A DNA stretch of 64,000 bases from an uncultured Lachnospiraceae bacterium (lineage in GTDB: Bacteria > Bacillota > Clostridia > Lachnospirales > Lachnospiraceae), in the NCBI GenBank assembly GCA_947246015.1, contig CAMXQE010000001.1, forward strand, positions 102,087 through 166,086, written 5' to 3'. Shown here one piece after another: positions 17,879 to 25,908 of the stretch (the first letter of the stretch is position 1; every line of letters begins with the position of its first letter). The position numbers were made by a program, and so were the translations under genes. Under the pieces are notes generated by a model. That model ran no database searches. It was given only the letters and a program-made list of their open reading frames with translations, and was not told the origin of the DNA.

Positions 17879-19399
17879 TCAGGTACCCACGGCGCCATCC
17901 ACTTCCTTCGTAACTGCTGCAGCCACCGCCGCATTCACGGCATCCTTACTCTCCTCATCACCAACTGTAATATTAATATTCCGGTTCACTTTCGCATCAT
18001 AGGTTCCCGCCTTGACGATTTGCGCAAGGTCGATACCCACCGTATCCTTCATCGTCTCAAACAGCCTCGCCATCACCGCCGGAACATTATCCGCTACGGA
18101 ACTGACTCCGTTGGACTGATCCCCGCCGCCGATAATCGTAATCTTGTCAATCTGGGTGAGAGGTTCTGCAATCTTAGCGGCAATCTCCGGCAGGACGCCA
18201 ATCAGCATCTCCGCCATGGCGGCATTATTATACTTCTGGTAAGCCTCCGCCTTTTTCTCCATGGCTTCCGCTTCCGCGATACCTTTTGCACGGATTGCCT
18301 CTGCTTCCGCTTCACCTACCATGCGGATTCCGGCTGCTTCCTGCTCTTTCGCAAACTTCTGTGCTTCCGCTTTCGCTTTCATAGCGTCCGCTTCTCTTTC
18401 CTGCTCGAACTTTTCCGCTTCCGCTTTCCTCTGCCTTTCATACAATTCTGCATCGGACTGCTGCTGACGGGCAAAACGGTCGGCTTCCGCTCTCTTGCGC
18501 ACTTCTGCATCCAGTGCTTTTTCTCTTACCTGTGCTTCCCTTTCTTTCAGGGTAACTTCTTTTTCCTGTTTTGCGATGCTTGCTTCCGCCGTAGCGACTT
18601 CTATCGTCTTCCTCTGTTCCTGCTCCTGAATGCTGTAAGCCGCATCTGCTTCCGCTTTTTTTGTATCTTCCAATTTCTTCAACTCGGATTTTTGCAAAGA
18701 CAATTCATTGTTCTTTTTGGCAATTTCCCGCTCTGCATTAATGCGGGCATCATTTGCCTGGCGGTCTGCTTCTGCTTTGGCCACGGCAATTTCTTTTTCT
18801 GCTTCCGCTTTGGCAATGGCTGCTTTTTTCTTAATCTGGGAAATATTATCAATACCCAGGTCATCGATGACGCCGTTGCTGTCAGCAAAATTCTGAACGT
18901 TAAAGCTGACAATATCCAGACCCATGGCTGCAAGGTCAGGCTCCGCATTTTCTTTTACCAGATTGGCAAATTTCTGTCTGTCGCTGACCATCTCCTCCAG
19001 TCTCATACGCCCGACGATTTCCCTCATGTTACCTTCCAGCACTTCCCTTGCAATGCCGGCTATGTACTGTGTATTCTGATTCAGGAAGTTCTCCGCTGCC
19101 AGGGCAAGCCTTTGCGGTTCACTGCTGATTTTCACATTGACAGCCGCATCTACCTGAATGTTGATATAATCCGCAGTAGGAACTGCATTGGATGTTTTCA
19201 CATCAATGGCAATCAGTTTCAGGCTCAGTTTATCCATTCGCTCAAGATACGGAATTTTGATACTTGCCTTTCCGATAATGGTTCTTTTATTCAGACCTGA
19301 AATAATGAATGCCGTATCCGGCGGCGCTTTCTTATAGCCTGTTACAAGAATTATTACAATCAGTACAATTATAATTCCAACTATGACAAAACCTATCAT
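17879..19399 (-). CDS. Flotillin-like SPFH/Band-7 membrane protein
   Basis: This 506-residue protein has a single N-terminal membrane segment (MIGFVIVGIIIVLIVIILVTG) and an SPFH/Band-7 domain at about residues 30-190 (GKASIKIPYLERMDKLSLK). A long Ala/Glu/Lys coiled coil follows at about 195-395, full of EAEA and KAEAEK units. The C-terminal region (EMLIGVLPEIAAKIAEPL) resembles flotillin assembly domains. Such proteins organise membrane microdomains and stabilise other membrane proteins. The gene overlaps nothing and follows the kinase-like gene by 24 bases. Translation in the same frame stays open for 26 more codons beyond the TGA (17801-17878), reading sensibly, which is noted as a finding. 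Confidence 0.9.
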   Translation of the reverse strand: MIGFVIVGIIIVLIVIILVTGYKKAPPDTAFIISGLNKRTIIGKASIKIPYLERMDKLSLKLIAIDVKTSNAVPTADYINIQVDAAVNVKISSEPQRLALAAENFLNQNTQYIAGIAREVLEGNMREIVGRMRLEEMVSDRQKFANLVKENAEPDLAAMGLDIVSFNVQNFADSNGVIDDLGIDNISQIKKKAAIAKAEAEKEIAVAKAEADRQANDARINAEREIAKKNNELSLQKSELKKLEDTKKAEADAAYSIQEQEQRKTIEVATAEASIAKQEKEVTLKEREAQVREKALDAEVRKRAEADRFARQQQSDAELYERQRKAEAEKFEQEREADAMKAKAEAQKFAKEQEAAGIRMVGEAEAEAIRAKGIAEAEAMEKKAEAYQKYNNAAMAEMLIGVLPEIAAKIAEPLTQIDKITIIGGGDQSNGVSSVADNVPAVMARLFETMKDTVGIDLAQIVKAGTYDAKVNRNINITVGDEESKDAVNAAVAAAVTKEVDGAVGT

Positions 19400-19423
19400 T
19401 TTTTAATACCCATTTCCTTTCTG

Positions 19424-20017
19424 TCAGCCTTTTACTGCTTCCTCCAGCAGTTTGATGCATAAATCCATTCCCAGCGCCCCGCTGTCCATGGACAACCCGA
19501 AATATTTCGGATTCCCCCATTCCCATTTCGTCACGGAATTAAAAAATCCGCTCCTCCTCTTATCAATCTTTTTCAAGGTATTTTCCGCTTCAGACTCTTT
19601 CAGACCTTCCTTCTCCATCGCCCTCTTTATTCTTTTTTCCTTATCCGCATGGATAAATACCCTGAGACAATCCTCCCTTTCCCGCAAAATATATCCCGCC
19701 GCACGTCCTACAATAACACAGCCTCCTTCTTCCGCAGCCTTTTCTATAATGTTCTTTTCTGCCGCAAACAATTTCTCCGTCAATGATAAATTCTTCTCAT
19801 TCCCGCCGATAGGGGTCTTGGAGAGATTAAAAATAAAACTGCCGGAAGGGGTTTCCTCTAAATTCTCAATATAAATGGATGCAATCTGAAGTTCCTGCGC
19901 TGCTTTCGTCAGAATATTGCGGTCAAACAGTTTATACCCTAAGGCAGCCGCCAGTTTCTTTCCGATTTCATTTCCTCCGCTGGCATACTCACGTTCAATG
20001 GTAATCACCTGATACAT
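19424..20017 (-). CDS. Cytidylate-kinase-like protein
   Basis: This 197-residue P-loop protein belongs to the cytidylate kinase-like family common in Clostridia. Its N-terminus ITIEREYASGGNEIGKKLA matches the modified phosphate-binding loop of this family. It also shows GCVIVGRAAGYIL near residue 95 and the arginine-rich DKEKRIKRAMEKEG and KIDKRRSGFF. The start at 20017 was chosen because GGGAGTGAG precedes it. The family is distinct from the housekeeping cmk enzyme; its nucleotide substrate is not established. Co-transcription with the SPFH gene is likely but the link is unexplained. Confidence 0.85.
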   Translation of the reverse strand: MYQVITIEREYASGGNEIGKKLAAALGYKLFDRNILTKAAQELQIASIYIENLEETPSGSFIFNLSKTPIGGNEKNLSLTEKLFAAEKNIIEKAAEEGGCVIVGRAAGYILREREDCLRVFIHADKEKRIKRAMEKEGLKESEAENTLKKIDKRRSGFFNSVTKWEWGNPKYFGLSMDSGALGMDLCIKLLEEAVKG

Positions 20018-20154
20018 TCTGCTCACTCCCTTCATTTTATGTAAAATAATAATATCTGCTACTACATTTTATTATAGACAATTTGTCCGTTTTCTTCAAT
20101 TCTTTTTTACAAAATATCAAAAACTATCAAAATATTTGACAATATTTTTTATTT

Positions 20155-20266
20155 ATGATAATACTTATCTCTGACAGCACTTATCTCAGATAGTATTTGT
20201 CTTAGATAGTATGTATCGTAGATAGTATGTATCTATTGATAACACCTATTTATTGATAATATTATA
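20155..20266. repeat. Seven-unit 16-bp tandem array with GATA-N5-TATC cores
   Basis: Seven consecutive 16-base units start at 20155, 20171, 20187, 20203, 20219, 20235 and 20251. Units 4 and 5 (TAGATAGTATGTATCG and TAGATAGTATGTATCT) differ in one base; the others are more diverged. Most keep GATA, five bases, then TATC or a close variant, which is an inverted repeat suited to a dimeric DNA-binding protein. The array ends about 70 bases before the AraC-type gene. The rest of the gap 20018-20334 is AT-rich with no other feature. Confidence 0.75.
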
Positions 20267-20334
20267 ATAGCATTCCGGATGAATCTCTCCCTAAATCTAT
20301 GGAGCCGGAAATCAAAAAGACAGGAGCAGCACCG

Positions 20335-21216
20335 ATGATTACCAACGAAATTATCAACCGCGCCATTGACTATATCTTACAGCACATAAATGAAGAACTT
20401 TCCATTGACGATGTAGCGGAATACTGTCATTTTTCAAAATTTTATTTCAGCAGGATGTTCAAGGCTGAAACCGGTGAAAGCATTTATGCTTTTATCAAGA
20501 GGTTGAGACTGGAACAAAGTGCGTTTAAGCTGAAAGTGGAACCCGGCAGGACCATTACGGATATAGGATGTGAATACGGATACAGTTCCTCGAATTACAG
20601 TTCCGCTTTTCGGCAGCGATACCGGACTACCCCTGCAGACTTCCGAAAACATATTTACCAGCATTCCATACAGCATCCTTTTTTCCATGGAACCGGATGT
20701 GAAATGGAATCCTTTGAAGAATGCAGCCGAAAAATCATGATAAAAGAAGTGCCTGCCTTTTTTGTAATATACGAGAGAAGAATCGGCAACTATCGGCGCC
20801 TCAGCGGACAATGGAACGACTTCATCGAAAAATACCGGGAATATATCACCGATGAAACGATGTTTCTGGAACGGACTTTTGACGACCCGTCCATAACGAA
20901 TACGGATACCTGCCTTTACGATATTTGTATGAGCGTGGAAAGAAGCTGCACACTGGAAAATACTTGTACCATACAGGGCGGACTATGCGCCGTATATCCC
21001 TTTCGGGGACCGGCGAAATATATCTATGCCGCTTACCAGACTATTTTCAATGTATGGCTGCCGCAGTCGCATTATCAACTGGACGACCGCTGCGGCTTTG
21101 ATATCTACCATACCATCGACTCCGATTCCATGTATATGGAACTGGATATCTGCTTTCCTTTAAAATCAGATATCCTCATTCCCGTCTCCCGTCAGGCATC
21201 TTCAACGGCTCCATAA
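20335..21216 (+). CDS. AraC-family regulator with GyrI-like effector domain
   Basis: This 293-residue regulator has an AraC DNA-binding domain in the first 105 residues. SIDDVAEYCHFSKFYFSRMFK is the first helix-turn-helix (positions about 26-46), and ITDIGCEYGYSSSNYSSAF followed by YRTTPADFRK is the second. Residues about 135-293 resemble the GyrI/BmrR effector-binding fold (IMIKEVPAFFVIYERRIG, later LDICFPLKSD), which often binds hydrophobic or cationic drugs. ATG at 20335 is preferred over 20299 because AGGAG lies 9 bases before it. The downstream MATE exporter would be a natural target, although repeats separate them. The 16-bp array upstream may be its own operator. Confidence 0.88.
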   Translation: MITNEIINRAIDYILQHINEELSIDDVAEYCHFSKFYFSRMFKAETGESIYAFIKRLRLEQSAFKLKVEPGRTITDIGCEYGYSSSNYSSAFRQRYRTTPADFRKHIYQHSIQHPFFHGTGCEMESFEECSRKIMIKEVPAFFVIYERRIGNYRRLSGQWNDFIEKYREYITDETMFLERTFDDPSITNTDTCLYDICMSVERSCTLENTCTIQGGLCAVYPFRGPAKYIYAAYQTIFNVWLPQSHYQLDDRCGFDIYHTIDSDSMYMELDICFPLKSDILIPVSRQASSTAP

Positions 21217-21320
21217 AGAGACTCTGCCAACGGCGCTAACAGCTTAATATCTGGAAACCAACGTCGGTTTTTCTCATGCTAACCCTATATAATCCCAAAT
21301 TCCCCTTTCCATATTTTTCT

Positions 21321-21485
21321 CTAGTACAACGAATAATAAGTTTCTGATACATTGACGCAGAATGATTGGTTCAGATGCAAGGCGGAGGAAGGAGGCGTAG
21401 CGGTGGCTACGGTGACTGACGACAACGCGGCAGATGAACAATCAGGCAAGTCAATGTGTCGGTTACTTATTATTCGATGTACTAG
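21321..21485. repeat. 165-bp palindromic intergenic element, copy A
   Basis: The ends CTAGTACA...GAATAATAAGT (from 21321) and ACTTATTATTC...GTACTAG (to 21485) are inverted copies. Further inner pairing includes ACATTGAC with GTCAATGT. The apex is CGTAGC-GGT-GGCTACG (21395-21411). No transposase is present. The element could be a non-autonomous transposable unit or a structured RNA. The remaining bases of 21217-21320 hold no recognisable feature. Confidence 0.75.
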
Positions 21486-21507
21486 TGTAACGATTTTATA
21501 ATAACCG

Positions 21508-21616
21508 GACTTTATTCGCAGAATGAATCTTTTGTATGCAAGGCGCTTTTTCGCAGGCGTAGCGGTGGCTACGTCAAGAAAAAGCAACGACGCAGACAAA
21601 GATTCAGGCAAAAGTC
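21508..21616. repeat. 109-bp palindromic intergenic element, copy B
   Basis: This element has the same apical core, CGTAGCGGTGGCTACG (ending at 21573), as the one 160 bases upstream, but the outer stems differ. GACTTT pairs with AAAGTC, GAATCTTTTGT with ACAAAGATTC, and GCTTTTTC with GAAAAAGC. Conserved apex with different but still paired stems suggests that structure is kept. It is followed at 21614-21630 by a 17-base piece identical to the left end of the repeat at 62191. The stretch 21631-21772 contains only the MATE leader with its AAGGAGG site. Confidence 0.72.
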
Positions 21617-21772
21617 AACAACCCCGCTGCACAAAGCTATGAAAGGCAAGAATTCAGAAGTTTATATTTTGATTTCCTGCTATCATAAACTCTGCTTCCA
21701 AAACTCCTTCCACCCACTCCAAATAACCTCAAAACTACAAAACATTAATTTCAAAAAAAGGAGGAACTACCC

Positions 21773-23089
21773 ATGAATTTAGAAAAAATAAGACAAAATA
21801 CCATACAAACCATCCTGCAGTTTTCTATCCCGTCCATTATTGCAATGGTCTTAACTTCCCTGATTACCGTTGCAGACGGTTTCTTCATCGGGAACTATGT
21901 AGGGAAAGACGGCATTGCTGCCGTAAACTTAGGACTTCCGATTGTATACCTCTTTTTAGCTGTCGGGTTGATGGTATCCGTAGGCGGCGTTGCCATCGCA
22001 GGCATGGCTTTCGGCGCGGGAGATATCATAAAATGTAACCAAATCTTCCGCCAAACCATACTAACAACTGTTATGCTCTCCGTACTCACAGGCTTCTTCG
22101 TCTATCTCTTTTTTGAACCTATGCTGGACTTTTTAAAAGCGGAAGGATATGTCAGGGAATATTTCAGGACATACTACAGGATTATGCTTCCGGAACTCAT
22201 CCTGATGGTAGTCAACTCCTCCTTCGGCATGTTCATCCGGGGAGAAGGACACCCTCAGTTTTATATGAAAATCAATATTCTCAGTGTCCTTACCAACATT
22301 ATTTTAGATTATGTATTTGCAGGCATCCTTCGGACAGGTGTTGCCGGAATTGCCGCCGCTTCCCTGATTTCCGCCGTCCTCTCCCTGCTTTGCATTCTTA
22401 TATACTTTATCAGAAAGGCAAACGTATACCGGCTGGGAACCGTCTGTTTTTCTTCCGCCATTTTAAAAAGCACCCTCTTAAACGGCAGCTCCGAATTTAT
22501 CGGCGAAATGTCTACCGGAATCGCCATGTTCGCATATAACTTCGTAATTATGAGAAAAATCGGCGCAGACGGCGTAACCGCCTTTACCATTGTAGGATAT
22601 CTCTCCTACGTTTTCAGTATGATTGTCATAGGCTTCGGACAGGGAGCCAGTCCGTTAATCAGCTTCACCTACGGCGCAAAAGAAAAAATACTGGCACAAA
22701 ATATACGCAGAAAAACAAACCTTCTGGTATTTACCATAGGTGCTGTCACATTCCTGCTCATGACCGCAGCTTCCGGATGGTACGGAACCCTTTTCCTGAA
22801 AAACGATGCCATTCTCCGCATGGTTCGTTCCGGCATGATAATTTTTATGATTTCCTTCTTCTTTTCCGGAATAAACGCTATTACATCCTTTTACTTTACC
22901 TCCACCGGAAAAGCACTGGAATCGGCTGTCATTTCCTCCTCACGCGGACTGGTAGTCCTGTTAATCTGCATCTTTACGCTGCCTGTCTATTTCGGAATGA
23001 CCGGAATATGGCTTGCCGCACCGGTAACAGAAGGAATCACTTTCGCAATCAGTATTTTCTATATTAAAAAGGAATCAGGAACCACGTAA
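21773..23089 (+). CDS. MATE-family multidrug exporter
   Basis: This 438-residue polytopic protein has about 12 transmembrane segments and typical MATE landmarks: an N-terminal FSIPSIIAMVLTSLITVADG (residues about 15-34), GFGQGASPLISFTYGA near residue 285, and GEGHPQFYMKINILS near 160. The family exports drugs or metabolites in exchange for Na+ or H+. AAAGGAGG precedes ATG by 9 bases. The final 15 bases overlap the end of the convergent histidine kinase gene. The AraC/GyrI-like regulator upstream may control it; that is inference. Confidence 0.92.
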   Translation: MNLEKIRQNTIQTILQFSIPSIIAMVLTSLITVADGFFIGNYVGKDGIAAVNLGLPIVYLFLAVGLMVSVGGVAIAGMAFGAGDIIKCNQIFRQTILTTVMLSVLTGFFVYLFFEPMLDFLKAEGYVREYFRTYYRIMLPELILMVVNSSFGMFIRGEGHPQFYMKINILSVLTNIILDYVFAGILRTGVAGIAAASLISAVLSLLCILIYFIRKANVYRLGTVCFSSAILKSTLLNGSSEFIGEMSTGIAMFAYNFVIMRKIGADGVTAFTIVGYLSYVFSMIVIGFGQGASPLISFTYGAKEKILAQNIRRKTNLLVFTIGAVTFLLMTAASGWYGTLFLKNDAILRMVRSGMIIFMISFFFSGINAITSFYFTSTGKALESAVISSSRGLVVLLICIFTLPVYFGMTGIWLAAPVTEGITFAISIFYIKKESGTT

Positions 23090-24415
23090 CGCAAACACCA
23101 TACAAACCCCCATTCCCTCCTCTGCCCTCTCCGCAAACAAATCCCCATCCATCTTCCGCATCATCTGCCTGCCGATATACAGTCCCAATCCATTCCCTTC
23201 CTTCCCCTCCACATTACTTCCCCGGTAAAAACTGTCAAACAGATGAGGCATTTCTTCCGGCTCCACTGCCGTTCCGGTATTAAACACCCGGATTACCTGA
23301 CAATAATCCTCCTCATAAAACCCAATGGATATTTTCCTGCCGTCCCCGTACTTAAAGGCATTTTCCATGAGATTTTCCATGACCTCCAACGCCCTGTCCA
23401 TATCGCCCTTTAACAGTTTGTTATCATAACTGCCGATTTCCAGTTCCGCCATCACCAGCCTGCACTTCGGCTCATAATATTTCCGCACTTTTTCCACATA
23501 ATCGCCCAGATAAAATTCTCCGTCTTCTACCTCCATCATAAAAATATCCTCACTGGATGCGGCAATGATTTCCTTTATAAATTCCTCGATTTCCAAAGCA
23601 TGTTTTTCTATCTGCCCGATTGCATGGATTTTTTCCTCCTCCGTATGATACACACCTTCCTTCCATGCCTTTGCATATAATTTAATGGTACTGAGAGGAA
23701 TTTTGATATCATGGGACAGGGAAAGCAAAAGCATTTTCTTCTCCTTTTCCAGCTTCAGCTCTTTTGCCCTGGATTCACTCAAAGTATCCTGCAGCATGGA
23801 AATTCCCCATACAAATTTTCCGAAAAAACGGCTCCTGCTTTCCTCCAGTTCCCCCTGCAAATGCCCTTTGGACAGTTCGTAAGGCATATCGCTTAGCACA
23901 TGAAACGGTTTCACGATTCTATTACCGATATACAGCAGGACGGTAAAAAGAAATATACCGGAACACAGCCATATGCCTTCCGCCATCCACAAAATCCAAT
24001 CGCTATTCTCCTCCGTCTCATAGTCAAATCTTACATACCCTGCCAGTTCTTCTCCGGCAAAAAGAGGCTGGACAAAGCTGCTTTTGCCATTTCGGGCATG
24101 GTAAAAATCTTTTACTTCTTTTTTCCAGTCTTTTTGCCAGTCTTCTTTCCACTTTTCTTCCCCGTCTTCTTTCCGGTTTTCACTCCCCGCTGCCGGTACG
24201 GGCAAAAAAGCAACCTCTCTGACATATTCCCTGCCGCGCAAATCAGGCTCGGAAAATTTCCCGTCCTTTTCCAAGCCTGCCATAATCTCATGAATTTCTA
24301 CCTTATAAAACTGGGAATTATCCTGTTTCCTGCTGCCTTGCCAAAAATATATCCCTATGGCTGCAACCACATAAACAAGGAAAATCCCTGCCATGATACC
24401 GTTATATCTCCTCAT
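23075..24415 (-). CDS. Membrane sensor histidine kinase
   Basis: This 446-residue two-component kinase has transmembrane helices at about residues 7-24 and 145-165. They bracket an extracytoplasmic sensor of about 115 residues that includes an unusual Trp/Lys/Glu stretch (EEKWKEDWQKDWKKEVKD). A HAMP-like region and dimerisation box with the phosphorylated histidine follow (LSLSHDIKIPLSTIKLY, near residue 236). The ATPase boxes are MENAFKYGDGR and EGNGLGLYIGRQMM. The start codon overlaps the end of the response regulator gene by 14 bases, so they form a pair. With the adjacent ABC genes it probably senses and responds to a membrane-active compound, but the large sensor domain differs from the short BceS type. 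Confidence 0.93.
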   Translation of the reverse strand: MRRYNGIMAGIFLVYVVAAIGIYFWQGSRKQDNSQFYKVEIHEIMAGLEKDGKFSEPDLRGREYVREVAFLPVPAAGSENRKEDGEEKWKEDWQKDWKKEVKDFYHARNGKSSFVQPLFAGEELAGYVRFDYETEENSDWILWMAEGIWLCSGIFLFTVLLYIGNRIVKPFHVLSDMPYELSKGHLQGELEESRSRFFGKFVWGISMLQDTLSESRAKELKLEKEKKMLLLSLSHDIKIPLSTIKLYAKAWKEGVYHTEEEKIHAIGQIEKHALEIEEFIKEIIAASSEDIFMMEVEDGEFYLGDYVEKVRKYYEPKCRLVMAELEIGSYDNKLLKGDMDRALEVMENLMENAFKYGDGRKISIGFYEEDYCQVIRVFNTGTAVEPEEMPHLFDSFYRGSNVEGKEGNGLGLYIGRQMMRKMDGDLFAERAEEGMGVCMVFALRGS

Positions 24416-25082
24416 ACAGATACCCCACGCCCCAAACCGTCAGTATTCTTTCCGGCTTCTTCGGACAGTCCTCTATTTTATCCCGCAGCATTTTAATATG
24501 TACCGTCAGCGTCTGATTCTCACTGAAACTGTCCATTCCCCATATTTGGTGGAACAAATACTCTTTCTTTAATGTCTTTCCCGGATTCTCGGCAAATAAA
24601 ACCAACAGCTCATACTCCTTTCCGGTCAGGGCAATCATCTCTCCTTTTAAAAAAACCTGCTGTGCTTCCTTATCAATCGTGATGTCGCCGGAATGCATCA
24701 CAGTATTTTTCTTCTTTAACTCATAATTTCTCCTCATCATCGCTTTCACCTTTGCACTCAGGATATCCATATCCACCGGTTTTTCTACATAATCATCCGC
24801 CCCCAGTTGAAAGCCATTCATCTTATCCTCTTTCCCCACTTTGGCACTGAGAAAAATCACGGGAATATTGCTGTTCTCCCGGATGGAAGAACATACGGCA
24901 AAACCATCCATACCTGACAGCATCACATCCAGAATCACCAGTTTCGCTTTCTCCTCTGACAAAAACCGCAGCGCTTCTTCACCGGAGGAAGCTCCTTTTA
25001 CCAGATAACCTTCTTTTTCCAAAAACGCTTTTATCAGCTCCCTCAATTCCGTATAATCTTCCACCAAAAGAATATCCACCAT
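24402..25082 (-). CDS. OmpR-family response regulator
   Basis: This 226-residue regulator has a receiver domain in residues 1-120 with acidic pocket LVEDY, phospho-acceptor aspartate in KLVILDVMLSGMDG (about D53), and the conserved lysine in VEKPVD. The C-terminal winged helix (ALTGKEYELLVLFAENPG, then ENQTLTVHIKMLRDKIED) binds DNA. It is partner to the kinase downstream and follows the ABC ATPase gene by 6 bases. The likely target is the transporter operon promoter. Confidence 0.94.
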   Translation of the reverse strand: MVDILLVEDYTELRELIKAFLEKEGYLVKGASSGEEALRFLSEEKAKLVILDVMLSGMDGFAVCSSIRENSNIPVIFLSAKVGKEDKMNGFQLGADDYVEKPVDMDILSAKVKAMMRRNYELKKKNTVMHSGDITIDKEAQQVFLKGEMIALTGKEYELLVLFAENPGKTLKKEYLFHQIWGMDSFSENQTLTVHIKMLRDKIEDCPKKPERILTVWGVGYLYEEI

Positions 25083-25088
25083 ATTTTC

Positions 25089-25859
25089 TTACCATCCCAT
25101 TTCCATCAGCCAGTTAGAAAGTTTCCGCTCCCTCTCCCTTGCTTCCTCCTGGGCGGTATACTTTCCAAACCCGTATTCTCCCTTAATGTTGCCGTCCTCA
25201 ATATAAAGCACCCTGTCACTTTTCGCCGCCACTTTCATATCATGGGTAACGAGCATTACCGTAGTTCCTTCCCTGTTAATCCGGTTCAGTTCCTTCATCA
25301 CCTCTTTGGAATTTTGCTGGTTCAATGCTCCGGTAGGTTCATCGGCAAATATCATCTTCGGACGGTTAATCAGGCTGCGGCAGATACATGCCCTCTGAAG
25401 CTGCCCTCCCGACACCTCGTTGATATCATTTTCCGCTATTTCGCTGATTCCCAGTTTATGCATGAGTCCCTTTGCCCGCTCGTTGATTTCCTGTCTCTTT
25501 TCCTTTCCCCTGCCATTTTTCGACTGATATGCCGGCAAGATTATATTATCATAAATACTCAGATTCTTTAACATATACATCTGCTGGAAAATAAATCCCA
25601 TCTCGTCCAGCCGCAAATCACTCATTTCCCCCGGTTTCATCTTACTGATGTCCCTGCCAAAAAAATCCACCTTTCCTGCTGTGACATGGTCCATCCCGCT
25701 TACCGTATATAACAGTGTAGACTTTCCGGAACCGCTGGGCCCCATCACGGCTACCATTTCCCCTTCTTTCACTTCCATATTCACATTCCTGAGTACATGG
25801 TTCTGCCTTTTATTTACAATATAAGTCTTGCACAAATCTTTCACTACTAAAGAATTCAT
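25089..25859 (-). CDS. ABC transporter ATP-binding protein (MacB/BceA type)
   Basis: This 256-residue ATPase shows Walker A GPSGSGKSTL (about residues 40-49), signature EVSGGQLQRACICRSL (about 147) and Walker B KMIFADEPTGALN. It belongs to the LolD/MacB/BceA class that pairs with FtsX-type permeases and usually powers export or removal of lipids, peptides or bacteriocins from the membrane. Its partner permease lies 49 bases upstream, and the two-component genes follow directly. Confidence 0.94.
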   Translation of the reverse strand: MNSLVVKDLCKTYIVNKRQNHVLRNVNMEVKEGEMVAVMGPSGSGKSTLLYTVSGMDHVTAGKVDFFGRDISKMKPGEMSDLRLDEMGFIFQQMYMLKNLSIYDNIILPAYQSKNGRGKEKRQEINERAKGLMHKLGISEIAENDINEVSGGQLQRACICRSLINRPKMIFADEPTGALNQQNSKEVMKELNRINREGTTVMLVTHDMKVAAKSDRVLYIEDGNIKGEYGFGKYTAQEEARERERKLSNWLMEMGW

Positions 25860-25908
25860 TTTAAAACCCTTCCTTTACGATTTTTCTAATTTTATTTCTT
25901 CTGTACTG

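Noticed and set aside
18020..19300. Long open frame of 426 codons on the plus strand, opposite the SPFH gene
   Set aside because: It is the antisense shadow of the Ala/Glu/Lys-rich coiled coil (repeats of GCN and GAR codons leave the other strand open); the Phe/Leu/Cys-rich composition is not protein-like and no ribosome binding site precedes it.
20155..20266. Possible CRISPR array
   Set aside because: Units are 16 bases long, directly adjacent without unique spacers, and no cas gene is present.
21321..21611. A 96-codon frame on the minus strand through the palindromic elements
   Set aside because: It lies entirely in the inverted repeats, and its content follows from their palindromic sequence; no homology or ribosome binding site.
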